Below are positions 25,678-34,245 of a DNA stretch of 64,000 nucleotides, piece by piece. The DNA is taken from assembly GCA_943370595.1 (NCBI GenBank), contig CALRRO020000017.1:44951-108950 (forward strand), read 5' to 3'. Under the pieces are notes generated by a model. The model had not been told where the DNA came from. It was given only the letters and a program-made list of their open reading frames with translations, and did not search any database. The translations under genes were made by a program, and so were the position numbers. The stretch's first letter is position 1. Each line of letters begins with the position of its first letter. Source of the DNA: Piscinibacter sp943370595. GTDB lineage: Bacteria; Pseudomonadota; Gammaproteobacteria; Burkholderiales; Burkholderiaceae_C.

Positions 25678-26883
25678 TCAGACTCGTTCGATGATCGTCG
25701 CGATGCCCATGCCACCGCCAACGCACAGCGTGATCAGCCCACGCTTCAGCTTCCGTCGCTCCAGTTCGTCGAGCAGCGTGCCCAGCAGCATCGCGCCGGT
25801 AGCGCCCAGCGGGTGGCCGAGCGCGATGGCCCCGCCGTTGACGTTGACCTTCTCGTGCGGCACGCCCATCTCGCGCATGAAGCGCATCGGCACTGCGGCG
25901 AAGGCTTCGTTGACCTCGAACAGGTCGATGTCGTCCACCGTCAGGCCGGCCTTGGCAAGTGCCTTGCGCGAGGCCGGCATCGGGCCGGTCAGCATGATGG
26001 TCGGGTCGGCGCCGGACAAGGCCGTCGCCACGATGCGCCCACGCGGCTTCAAACCCAGTTCACGGCCCTTCGCCTCGCTGCCGATCAGCACTGCCGCTGC
26101 ACCGTCGACGATGCCCGACGAGTTGCCGGCGGTGTGCACGTGATCGATGCGCTCGACCTGCGGGTAGCGCATCAGCGCCACCGCGTCGAAGCCCATGGCG
26201 CCCAGTTCGGCGAACGCCACCTTGAGCTGTCCGAGTCCTTCCAGGGTCGTGCGCGGCTTGATGAACTCGTCGCGCTCGAGCACCGGCAGGCCGATCTCGT
26301 CGGCCACCGGAATCACCGAGCGGTCAAATCGCCCTTCGGCCTGGGCCGCGGCGGCACGCTGCTGCGAGGTCAAGGCGTAGCGATCGACATCCTCTCGGCC
26401 CCAGCCGGCCAGCGTCGCGATCAGGTCGGCGCCGATGCCCTGCGGGACGAAACCCGTCGCCGCATTGGTCTGCGGGTCCTGCGCCCAGGCGCCGCCGTCG
26501 CTGCCGATCGGCACGCGTGACATGCTCTCGACGCCGCCGGCGATGACCAGGTCCTCCCAGCCGCTGGCGACCTTCTGCGCCGCCAGGTTCACGGCCTCGA
26601 GCCCGGAAGCGCAGAAGCGGTTGATCTGCACGCCGGCGACGCGGAAGTCCCAGCCGGCCTTCAGCACCGCCGTCTTGGCGATCACCGAGCCCTGCTCGCC
26701 GATCGGCGAGACCACGCCCATGACCACGTCGTCGAGCGCCGACGGGTCGAAGTCCAGACGCTTCTGCAGCCTGACCAGCAGGCCGGCCAGCAGGTCCACC
26801 GGCTTGACCTCGTGCAGGCTGCCGTCCTTCTTGCCCTTGCCGCGCGGCGTGCGCACGGCCTCGTAGATCATCGCGTGGGTCAC
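25678..26883 (-). CDS. Acetyl-CoA acyltransferase (thiolase)
   Basis: This 401-residue thiolase cleaves 3-ketoacyl-CoA to acetyl-CoA and a shortened acyl-CoA. The nucleophilic Cys (NRFCASGLEAV), the His motif (GGAIALGHPLGATGA) and the second Cys (CVGGGMG) are intact. A GTG at 26883 with a good GGAGGAG site is used; an ATG four codons in is the alternative. It is paired with the downstream multifunctional protein, forming the thiolase/hydratase-dehydrogenase set. Confidence 0.92.
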   Translation of the reverse strand: MTHAMIYEAVRTPRGKGKKDGSLHEVKPVDLLAGLLVRLQKRLDFDPSALDDVVMGVVSPIGEQGSVIAKTAVLKAGWDFRVAGVQINRFCASGLEAVNLAAQKVASGWEDLVIAGGVESMSRVPIGSDGGAWAQDPQTNAATGFVPQGIGADLIATLAGWGREDVDRYALTSQQRAAAAQAEGRFDRSVIPVADEIGLPVLERDEFIKPRTTLEGLGQLKVAFAELGAMGFDAVALMRYPQVERIDHVHTAGNSSGIVDGAAAVLIGSEAKGRELGLKPRGRIVATALSGADPTIMLTGPMPASRKALAKAGLTVDDIDLFEVNEAFAAVPMRFMREMGVPHEKVNVNGGAIALGHPLGATGAMLLGTLLDELERRKLKRGLITLCVGGGMGIATIIERV

Positions 26884-26960
26884 GCTGCCCTCCTCCGTCC
26901 GTCTTGCGTGGACAATCGATTATCCGGAGCGGCGCCGCCGCCAGCCATCATCGACAACCC

Positions 26961-27431
26961 ATGCCCCAGAGTGCCCGGTTCGAACCCGAGTTCGTCAGTG
27001 GTCTGAAGGATATCTTCGAGCAGCGCATCGTGTTCAACCGCGTGCTCGGCCTGCGCATCGGCGAGGTGTCGGCCGACCGGGTGGCGGGCTCGATCCAGAT
27101 GCGCGAAGATCTGATCGGCCACTACGGCCACCAGCGGCTGCACGGCGGCGTGATCAGCGCCGGGCTGGACGCGATGGGTGGGCTGGCGGTGATGGCTGCC
27201 ATCGGCGCGCGCCACATGGACGAGCCGCCGTTGCAGCGCCTGCACCGCTTCGGCAAGCTCGGCACCATCGACCTGCGCATCGACTACCTGCGCCCTGCCA
27301 TCGGCGAGCGCTTCGAGCTGAACGCGCAGGTGCTGCGGCTGGGCTCGCGCGTGGCCTCCACACGCATGGAGTTCAGCGGCGCCGACGGCAAGCTGCTTGC
27401 CACCGGCGCCGCGGCCTACATCGTCTCTTGA
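26961..27431 (+). CDS. Hot-dog fold thioesterase (YigI/PaaI-like)
   Basis: This 156-residue single hot-dog domain has the motif LHGGVISAGLDAMGG in the long helix region and a C-terminal strand SRVASTRMEFSG. The length matches YigI-like acyl-CoA thioesterases. The ATG at 26961 begins MPQSARFEPEF; a longer frame upstream lacks similarity to the family. It is divergent from the thiolase operon, so acyl-CoA turnover during beta-oxidation is a plausible role. Confidence 0.8.
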   Translation: MPQSARFEPEFVSGLKDIFEQRIVFNRVLGLRIGEVSADRVAGSIQMREDLIGHYGHQRLHGGVISAGLDAMGGLAVMAAIGARHMDEPPLQRLHRFGKLGTIDLRIDYLRPAIGERFELNAQVLRLGSRVASTRMEFSGADGKLLATGAAAYIVS

Positions 27432-27450
27432 CGACGTCGGCCGGCTCTGC

Positions 27451-28635
27451 TTACTGCGGCTTGACGTAGTCGGTCACCGGCTTCCAGCGCTCGTCCTGCA
27501 GCTGCGACATGCGCGTCATGTTGCTGCCGGCGCGCTTGCTCGGGCTGAAGCTCAGCTCGGCCGAGCCGAACATGTCGGGCGCGAAGGTGGTCGATTCCAT
27601 CGCCTTGATGAAGCTGTCGACGGTCAGGTTGCCGCCGGCCTTCTGCGCCGCGACGATAAAGGTGTCGATCGCCGAGTAGCCGTAGACCGAGAACACCGTC
27701 GGGTCGTCACCGAACTTGGTCTGGTACTTGCGGGCCCAGAACTGGATCTTCGGCGAGGCCTCGTCGAGGTACGGGTGCTGCACGGTGTGCGTGGCGTACA
27801 GGCCGTCCATCGCCTTCTTGCCGAGCTTGTGGATCAGGTCGGTGTAGGTGGCACTCGACCCCAGGTAGGTCGGGTTGAAGCCGGTCTTGCGGCCTTCGGC
27901 GATCGTGCCGATGGTCTCGCGGATGATCGTGCCCAGCACCACCAGGTCGCAGTTGGCCGCCTTCATGCGCGCCACCTGCGAGGAGAAGTCGGTCGCGCCG
28001 CGCTTGTAGGTGGTCTTCTCGACGAAGTCCATCTTCAGCGCCTTCAGCCCGGCTTCGGCACCACGGAACACCTCCAGGCCGAACTCGTCGTCCTGGTAGA
28101 TCGTGCAGACCGCCTTGGCGCCCTTGTCCTTGACCAGCTTCGGCAGCGCGACGCGCATCTGGTCGAAGTAGCTCGAGCCACCGGCGAACTTGAGCTTGTG
28201 CACCGGCTCGGTCATCTCGCGCGCGGCGGTGACCGGGAAGAAGTTGATGACGTTCTTCTCGAACTGCACCGGCATCGCCGCGTTGTTCGTCGGCGTGCCG
28301 ATGTGCGCGATCATCGCGAAGATCTTGTCCTGGTTGACCAGCTTCTGCGCGGCCAGCACGGCCTTCTTCGGGTCGTAAGCGGAGTCCTCGATCAGCAGCT
28401 TGATCTTGCGGCCGTTGACGCCGCCCTGCTCGTTGATCTCGTCGACGCGCAACAGCATGCCCTGGCGGACCTGCTTGCCGAAGCCGGCGATCGGACCGGA
28501 CAGGTCCTGGATCGAGCCGAGCGTGATCTCGGTCTTGCTGACGCCTTGCGCAGCCTGCGCGCGGGCATCGGTGCCGGCCAGCGCGAGCAGCGCGGCGGCT
28601 CCGACAGTCAGGGAGAGGGTGAACAGGGATTTCAT
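27451..28635 (-). CDS. Periplasmic substrate-binding protein of a Liv-type ABC transporter
   Basis: This 394-residue type I periplasmic binding protein has a Sec signal peptide (about residues 1-26, ending DARAQA) and the LivK-like segments ITLGSIQDLSGPIAGFGK and YGYSAIDTFIVAA. It is the last gene of a minus-strand operon livH-livM-livG-livF-ligase-binding protein. The family binds branched-chain amino acids, amides or aromatic acids; the neighbouring acyl-CoA ligase suggests a carboxylic acid substrate, but this is an inference. Confidence 0.9.
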   Translation of the reverse strand: MKSLFTLSLTVGAAALLALAGTDARAQAAQGVSKTEITLGSIQDLSGPIAGFGKQVRQGMLLRVDEINEQGGVNGRKIKLLIEDSAYDPKKAVLAAQKLVNQDKIFAMIAHIGTPTNNAAMPVQFEKNVINFFPVTAAREMTEPVHKLKFAGGSSYFDQMRVALPKLVKDKGAKAVCTIYQDDEFGLEVFRGAEAGLKALKMDFVEKTTYKRGATDFSSQVARMKAANCDLVVLGTIIRETIGTIAEGRKTGFNPTYLGSSATYTDLIHKLGKKAMDGLYATHTVQHPYLDEASPKIQFWARKYQTKFGDDPTVFSVYGYSAIDTFIVAAQKAGGNLTVDSFIKAMESTTFAPDMFGSAELSFSPSKRAGSNMTRMSQLQDERWKPVTDYVKPQ

Positions 28636-28654
28636 CGTTTGCCTCCTTCGGCGG

Positions 28655-30514
28655 TCAGGATCGGTACAGGGCCTCGATGCGGTCGGAATACTTCTTCTCG
28701 ACGAACTTGCGCTTGAGCTTCATCGTCGGCGTCAGTTCCTCGTCCTCGGCGCTGAGCTGCGTCTCGAGCAGGAAGAACTTCTTGATCTGCTCGACGCGCG
28801 CGAACTTGGCGTTGACACGCTCGATCTCGCTCCAGATCAGCTCCTGCACCTGCGGCGCGCGCGTCAGGCTGGTGTAGTTGCTGAACGGGATGTCCCGGTC
28901 CTGGGCGAACTTCTCGACGTTCTCCTGGTCGATCATCACGATCACCGTGAGGAACGGTCGCTTGTCGCCGATGACCACCGCGTCGGTGATGAAGGGCGAG
29001 AACTTCAGGTCGTTCTCGATCTCGCTGGGCGTGATGTTCTTGCCGCCGGCCGTGATGATGATGTCCTTCATCCGGTCGGTGATGCGGTAGTAGCCGTCGG
29101 CATCGACCTCGCCGACGTCGCCGGTGCGCAGCCAGCCGTCGGGCGTGAAGGTCTCGGCGGTCTTCTCGGGCAGGTTGAGGTAGCCCATGAACACGTTCGG
29201 GCCCTTGACCTGGATCTCGCGGGTGATCGGGTCGAGCCGTACCTCGTTGAACGGGCAGGCCGGGCCGACCATGCCGGGCTTGATGCCGCCGATCGGCGTC
29301 GCCGTCGCGGCGCCGCAGGTCTCGGTCATGCCCCACACCTCGCCGAGCGGCACGCCCAGCGCGAGGTACCACCTGATCAGTTCGGGCGAGATCGGCGCCG
29401 CACCGGTGACGCAGAAGCGCGCCCGGTGCACGCCGATCAGCTTGCGCACGTTGTTCAGCGCGATGAAGCGGGCGACGTGGAACTGCAGCTTCAGCCAGGC
29501 GCTGACCGGCTGGCGGGCGAGCGCCTTGTCGACGATCTTCATGCCGACACCGATGCCCCAGCCGTAGGCGAGCTGCTGCAGGCGGCTCGATTCGCGCAGC
29601 GCGATCGTCACGCCGGAATAGAGCTTCTCCCATACCCGCGGCACAGCGGTGAACACGGTCGGTGAGATCTCGCGCACGTTCTCAGGCACCGTCTCGGGCC
29701 GCTCGACGAAGTTCAGCACCGAGCCGGTGTAGACGGCGAAGAAGGCACCGCCGATGCGCTCGGCGATGTGGCACAACGGCAGGAAGGCGATGCGCTCGTC
29801 GTCCTCGTACTGCGCGACGACCAGGTTGAGACCGCGCACGCTGTGGATCAGCCCGGCATGCGAGTGCATCGCGCCCTTGGGCTTGCCGGTGGTGCCGGAG
29901 GTGTAGACAAGGATCGCCAGGTCGCCGGGTTTGACGGCGGCCACACGCGCTTCGAGCACACCCGGGTGGTCCTGCGCGTGAAGGCGGCCGATCTCGCGCA
30001 GGCCGTCGAGGTCGATCACGCCAGGGTCGTCGAAGTCGCGCAGGCCCTTGGTGTCGAACACGACCACCTTGCGCAGCAGCGGCAGGCGTTCGCGCACCTC
30101 GAGCGCCTTGTCGAGCTGCTCCTCGTCCTCGACGAACAGCACCGTGGTGCGCGAGTCCTCGCACAGGTAGTGCACCTGTTCGGCGGCGTCGGTCGGGTAG
30201 ATGCCGTTGCTGACGCCGCCGCAGGACAGGATGGCCAGGTCGGCGAGCAGCCACTCGATGCGCGTGTTGGCAAGGATCGCCGCGCAGTCGCCCGGCTGCA
30301 CGCCGAGCGCGATCAGGCCGTGGGCGATCTCGCGCACCGCCTGCGCCGTCTGCACCCAGGTCCACTCGCGCCACAGGCCGAGCTCCTTCTGGCGCATGAA
30401 GACGCGTTCGCCGCGCTGCGCGGCCGCGTTCCAGAACAGCGCCGACATCGTCTCGCCCGGCACGACGATGTCGGTGCGCGGCTTCAGCGAACTCAGGTCC
30501 CAGATGTTCGGCAT
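28655..30514 (-). CDS. Long-chain acyl-CoA synthetase-like AMP ligase within the liv operon
   Basis: This 619-residue adenylate-forming ligase of the large FACS type has the P-loop YTSGTTGKPKG, the motif WGMTETCGAAT and the linker DGWLRTGDVG. A Shine-Dalgarno GGAGG overlaps the end of livF, four bases away. It sits between livF and the binding protein, so uptake and CoA activation are probably coupled. The substrate is unknown. Confidence 0.88.
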   Translation of the reverse strand: MPNIWDLSSLKPRTDIVVPGETMSALFWNAAAQRGERVFMRQKELGLWREWTWVQTAQAVREIAHGLIALGVQPGDCAAILANTRIEWLLADLAILSCGGVSNGIYPTDAAEQVHYLCEDSRTTVLFVEDEEQLDKALEVRERLPLLRKVVVFDTKGLRDFDDPGVIDLDGLREIGRLHAQDHPGVLEARVAAVKPGDLAILVYTSGTTGKPKGAMHSHAGLIHSVRGLNLVVAQYEDDERIAFLPLCHIAERIGGAFFAVYTGSVLNFVERPETVPENVREISPTVFTAVPRVWEKLYSGVTIALRESSRLQQLAYGWGIGVGMKIVDKALARQPVSAWLKLQFHVARFIALNNVRKLIGVHRARFCVTGAAPISPELIRWYLALGVPLGEVWGMTETCGAATATPIGGIKPGMVGPACPFNEVRLDPITREIQVKGPNVFMGYLNLPEKTAETFTPDGWLRTGDVGEVDADGYYRITDRMKDIIITAGGKNITPSEIENDLKFSPFITDAVVIGDKRPFLTVIVMIDQENVEKFAQDRDIPFSNYTSLTRAPQVQELIWSEIERVNAKFARVEQIKKFFLLETQLSAEDEELTPTMKLKRKFVEKKYSDRIEALYRS

Positions 30515-30518
30515 CGCG

Positions 30519-31289
30519 TCACCTCCAGGTCTTCTTCTTCTTCCAGCGCCGCTCGCCGCGCACGCCGGATTCCTTCATGCCGAGGTAGAACTCCTTGATG
30601 TCTTCCTTCTCGCGCAGGCGTTCGCAGGAGTCTTCCATGACGATGCGGCCGTTCTCGATCACGTAGCCGTGGTCGGCGACGTTCAGCGCCATGTTGGCGT
30701 TCTGCTCGACCAGCAGCAGCGTGGTGCCGCGCTCGCGGTTGATGCGGATCACGATCTCGAAGATCTCGCGCGTCAGGCGCGGCGACAGGCCGAGGCTGGG
30801 CTCGTCCAGCAACATCAGCTCGGGCGCGGCCATCAGCGCGCGCGAGATCGCGAGCATCTGCTGCTGGCCGCCCGACAGCAGCCCGGCGTCCTGCTTCGCG
30901 CGCTCGCGCAGGATCGGGAAGTAGCCGTACACCGCCTCCACGTCGCGCGAGACGCCGTCACGATCCTTGCGGGTGTAGGCGCCCATCATCAGGTTGTCGT
31001 GCACCGACAGCAGCGGGAACACCTCGCGGCCTTCGGGTACATGGCTGAGGCCGCGCTGCACGATCAGCGCCGGGTCCTTCGCGGTGATGTCCTCGCCCTT
31101 GAACTCGACCGTGCCCTTGGTCGGGTCGAGGATGCCCGAGATGGTCTTGAGGATGGTCGTCTTGCCGGCACCGTTGGAGCCGAGCACGGTGACGATGGTG
31201 CCCTTGGCCACCTTCAGGCTGACGCCGCGGATCGCGCGGATCGGGCCGTAGCTGCTCTCGACATTCGCCAGTGTCAGGACGTCGGTCAT
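30519..31289 (-). CDS. livF: Liv-type ABC transporter ATP-binding protein LivF
   Basis: This 256-residue ABC ATPase has Walker A GSNGAGKTT, signature LSGGQQQM, Walker B LMLLDEPSLGL and the H-loop position occupied by Gln in LVEQNA, the usual LivF variant. A basic C-terminal tail (ERRWKKKKTWR) is longer than usual. The ATG overlaps the livG stop (ATGA). Confidence 0.93.
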   Translation of the reverse strand: MTDVLTLANVESSYGPIRAIRGVSLKVAKGTIVTVLGSNGAGKTTILKTISGILDPTKGTVEFKGEDITAKDPALIVQRGLSHVPEGREVFPLLSVHDNLMMGAYTRKDRDGVSRDVEAVYGYFPILRERAKQDAGLLSGGQQQMLAISRALMAAPELMLLDEPSLGLSPRLTREIFEIVIRINRERGTTLLLVEQNANMALNVADHGYVIENGRIVMEDSCERLREKEDIKEFYLGMKESGVRGERRWKKKKTWR

Positions 31290-32089
31290 GCGGCCTTCCT
31301 CCGCAGGCTCTCGACGTCGCCCGCGCTGCCCAGGTAGGCCTCGATGACGCCCGGGTGGCTCTGCACTTCGGCCGGCGTGCCCAGCGCGAGCACCTCGCCC
31401 TGGTTCATCGCCAGCACGCGGTCCGACACCTTGGAGACCAGCGACATGTCGTGCTCGACCATCAGCACGGTGACGCCGAGCTCGTCACGGATGTCACCGA
31501 TCCAGAACGCCATGTCGTCGGTCTCCTCGACGTTCAGGCCCGACGAGGGTTCGTCCAGCAGCAGCAGCTTCGGCTCGGTGCACAGTGCCCGGGCCAGCTC
31601 CACCACCTTGCGCACGCCATAGGGCAGCCCGGCGACGAGCGACTCGCGGTGCTTCTGCAGGTCGAGCAGGTCGATCACCTGCTCCGCCTTGTGGCGCGCC
31701 CGCACTTCCGCAGCGCGCGTCGCCGGCGTGAACAGCAGCTGGCTCCAGAAGCCGGTCTCGCGGTGCACGTGGCGCCCGATCAGCAGGTTCTGCAGCACCG
31801 TCGCGTGCTCGAACAGCTCGATGTTCTGGAAGGTGCGCGCGATGCCCAGCTGTGCGATCTGGTGCGGCGCGTGCGTCAGCAGCGGCGTGCCGTCGTAGTC
31901 GATGCTGCCGGAGGTCGGCGTGTAGATGCGGCTGATCAGGTTGAACACCGTCGTCTTGCCGGCGCCGTTCGGCCCGATCAGCGTGAATACCTCGCCGCGG
32001 TGCACGTCGAAGCTGACCTTGTTGACCGCGAGCACGCCGCCGAAGCGCACGCTCAGGTCCTTGGCGGAGAGCAGCACACCACTGCTCAT
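31286..32089 (-). CDS. livG: Liv-type ABC transporter ATP-binding protein LivG
   Basis: This 267-residue ABC ATPase has Walker A GPNGAGKTT, Walker B LLLLDEPSSGL, an H-loop His in MVEHDMSLV and a family-specific LPYGVRKVVELARAL signature segment. The ATG at 32089 overlaps the livM stop. The same reading frame stays open far upstream, but that part is a shadow of livM and livH. Confidence 0.93.
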   Translation of the reverse strand: MSSGVLLSAKDLSVRFGGVLAVNKVSFDVHRGEVFTLIGPNGAGKTTVFNLISRIYTPTSGSIDYDGTPLLTHAPHQIAQLGIARTFQNIELFEHATVLQNLLIGRHVHRETGFWSQLLFTPATRAAEVRARHKAEQVIDLLDLQKHRESLVAGLPYGVRKVVELARALCTEPKLLLLDEPSSGLNVEETDDMAFWIGDIRDELGVTVLMVEHDMSLVSKVSDRVLAMNQGEVLALGTPAEVQSHPGVIEAYLGSAGDVESLRRKAA

Positions 32090-33162
32090 TTCAACCGCTC
32101 CGATTTCTGGAACGACTTCTGCCGCTTGAACATGCCGCGCCGGTAGAACGGGAAGATCTGGAACCAGGTGCGGAACTTCAGCCAGCGGCCGTACAGGCCG
32201 AGCGGCTCGAATAGCACGAAGGCGATCAGCACCGAACCGTAGACGACGCCCTGCAAGCCCGGCGCGAGCGCGATCGCATCGGGCAGGTAGTCCTTCGCGA
32301 GCGCAATCGCCTGCGGCATGGTGATCAGGAAGATCGCGCCGAGGAAGGCGCCGTGCACCGAGCCGAGCCCGCCGATGACGATCATCAGGATCAGGTCGAT
32401 CGACTGCAGCACGCCGAACTGGTCGGGCGAGATGAACTTCAGCTTGTGGGCATACAGCGCGCCGCCGACACCGGCGAGCGCCGCCGAGATCGCGAACGAC
32501 AGCGTCTTGAAGCGCGCCAGGTGGATGCCCATGCTCTGCGCCGAGATCTCGGAGTCGCGGATGGCGACGAAGGCCCGGCCGGTCGGCGAGCGCAGCAGGT
32601 TGAGGATGGCGAGCGTCGCCAGCACCACGATGAAGAGGCACAGGTAGAAGAACGATTCGCCGGAGTCCAGCGTCCAGCCGAACAGGTCGGGCGCCTTCAC
32701 GTGCTTGCCGGCGTTGCCGCCGGTCACGCTCTCCCAGCGCGCGAACACCTCCTCGACGATGAAGCCGAAGGCGAGCGTCGCGATGCCGAGGTAGATGCCC
32801 TTCAGGCGCAGTGCCGGCAGGCCGACGATGACGCCGACGAAAGCGGAGATCGCCGCCGCGGCGACCAGGGCGATCGGGAACGGCACGCCGGCGCCTGTCA
32901 GCGCCGCCTGCGTGTACGCGCCGACGCCGAGGAAGGCCGCATGGCCGAGCGAGAACTGCCCGGTGAAGCCCGACAGCAGCATGAGCCCGAGCCCGACGAT
33001 GGCGTAGATCAGCACGAAGGTGATCTGCGCGAGCCAGTACTCCGGGAAGATCCACGGCGCGGCGAGCATCACCAGCATCAGCGCGCCGTACCAGAACACG
33101 TAGCCGCCATGCTTGGCGATGCGGATGTCCTGCTCGTAGCGGGTCTTGAAGATGAAGCGCAT
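32086..33162 (-). CDS. livM: Liv-type ABC transporter permease LivM
   Basis: This 358-residue inner-membrane permease has about nine hydrophobic segments. It carries the LivM segments LSGFTGQFSLGHAAF and AIRDSEISAQSMGI, the cytoplasmic coupling loop that contacts the ATPase. It begins 15 bases after livH and overlaps livG. Confidence 0.93.
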   Translation of the reverse strand: MRFIFKTRYEQDIRIAKHGGYVFWYGALMLVMLAAPWIFPEYWLAQITFVLIYAIVGLGLMLLSGFTGQFSLGHAAFLGVGAYTQAALTGAGVPFPIALVAAAAISAFVGVIVGLPALRLKGIYLGIATLAFGFIVEEVFARWESVTGGNAGKHVKAPDLFGWTLDSGESFFYLCLFIVVLATLAILNLLRSPTGRAFVAIRDSEISAQSMGIHLARFKTLSFAISAALAGVGGALYAHKLKFISPDQFGVLQSIDLILMIVIGGLGSVHGAFLGAIFLITMPQAIALAKDYLPDAIALAPGLQGVVYGSVLIAFVLFEPLGLYGRWLKFRTWFQIFPFYRRGMFKRQKSFQKSERLK

Positions 33163-33177
33163 GGTGGTGATTCGTCC

Positions 33178-34053
33178 TCAGACCTTCTTGCGCAGCTTCT
33201 CGCCGAACAGGCCGTTCGGCCGCACGACGAGCATCACCAGCACGACGACGTAGGCGGCAATGTCCTTGAAGCCTTCGGGCAGGTAGAAGCCGGACAGCGA
33301 TTCGACCAGGCCGATGACCATGCCTCCGACGATCGCACCGGGGAGGCTGCCAAAGCCGCCGACGACAGCGGCCGGGAACGCCTTCAGCCCGATAAAGCCC
33401 ATGTTCGCGTGCACGAAGGTGATCGGCGCGAGCAGCAGGCCGGCGACGGCGGCAACGGCGGCAGCGAGGCCCCAGACCAGGCCGTTGAGCCGCTTCACCG
33501 GGATGCCCATGTAGTACGCGGCGAGCTGGTTCTGCGACGACGCCTGCATCGCGACGCCGAGCTTGGTGTAGCGGAACATCAGGTACAGCAGCGCGCTGAG
33601 CACGGCCGTCGCGGCGATGACGACCAGCTGCTCGACGTTGAGCACCAGCGCACCGACGTTCCAGGCCTGGTCCTTGTACGGCACCGGCAGCGTGTGCGTC
33701 TCGGTGCCGATGGTCGGGATCATCGTGATCAGCCCGCGAGCGACGTAGCCGATGCCGATCGTCAGCATCACGATCGAGAACGAGGGCTGGCCGAGGATAG
33801 GCCGCACGACGACACGCTCGAGCATCACGCCGAACAGCGCCATCGCGCTGATCGCCGACAGCACGGCGAGCCAGAACGGGAAGCCGAGCAGCGTCATCAG
33901 CCCGAGGCCGCAGAACGCGCCGAGCATCATCAGCTCGCCCTGCGCGAAGTTGACCGTCTCGGTCGCCTTGTAGATCAGCACGAAACCCAGCGCGATCAGG
34001 CCGTAGATGCAGCCCTGCGCAATGCCGCTGATGATGATCTGCAGTAGCTGCAA
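33178..34053 (-). CDS. livH: Liv-type ABC transporter permease LivH
   Basis: This 291-residue permease has the N-terminal GIAQGCIYGLIALGFVLIYK and the conserved NFAQGELMMLGAF. No ATG fits the N-terminus. A TTG at 34053 with GGGAG eight bases upstream gives LQLLQIIISG, the usual LivH start, so TTG is chosen. It is the first gene of the transporter operon. Confidence 0.9.
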   Translation of the reverse strand: MQLLQIIISGIAQGCIYGLIALGFVLIYKATETVNFAQGELMMLGAFCGLGLMTLLGFPFWLAVLSAISAMALFGVMLERVVVRPILGQPSFSIVMLTIGIGYVARGLITMIPTIGTETHTLPVPYKDQAWNVGALVLNVEQLVVIAATAVLSALLYLMFRYTKLGVAMQASSQNQLAAYYMGIPVKRLNGLVWGLAAAVAAVAGLLLAPITFVHANMGFIGLKAFPAAVVGGFGSLPGAIVGGMVIGLVESLSGFYLPEGFKDIAAYVVVLVMLVVRPNGLFGEKLRKKV

Positions 34054-34245
34054 GCCCGCGTCTCCCGGATGGACTCTCCCGGGGTCTGAGAGCCGCCGGT
34101 CGGCCTTGGTTGTATGCGAACGGCAAATCCGCAGGTGATCGTGGAAACCCGCGCGGCACGTCACCTCGGCGACACCGGGAGGGCCCTGGATCGGCATGTC
34201 CGAATACGGCCAGCGCCCAGGCGCCAGCTGCCCATAATCTGCTGC

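Noticed and set aside
34114..34245. Upstream start extending the Ada-AlkA protein by 44 residues
   Set aside because: The added residues have no resemblance to Ada, and a -10-like CATAAT lies inside them; the start at 34246 matches the family N-terminus.
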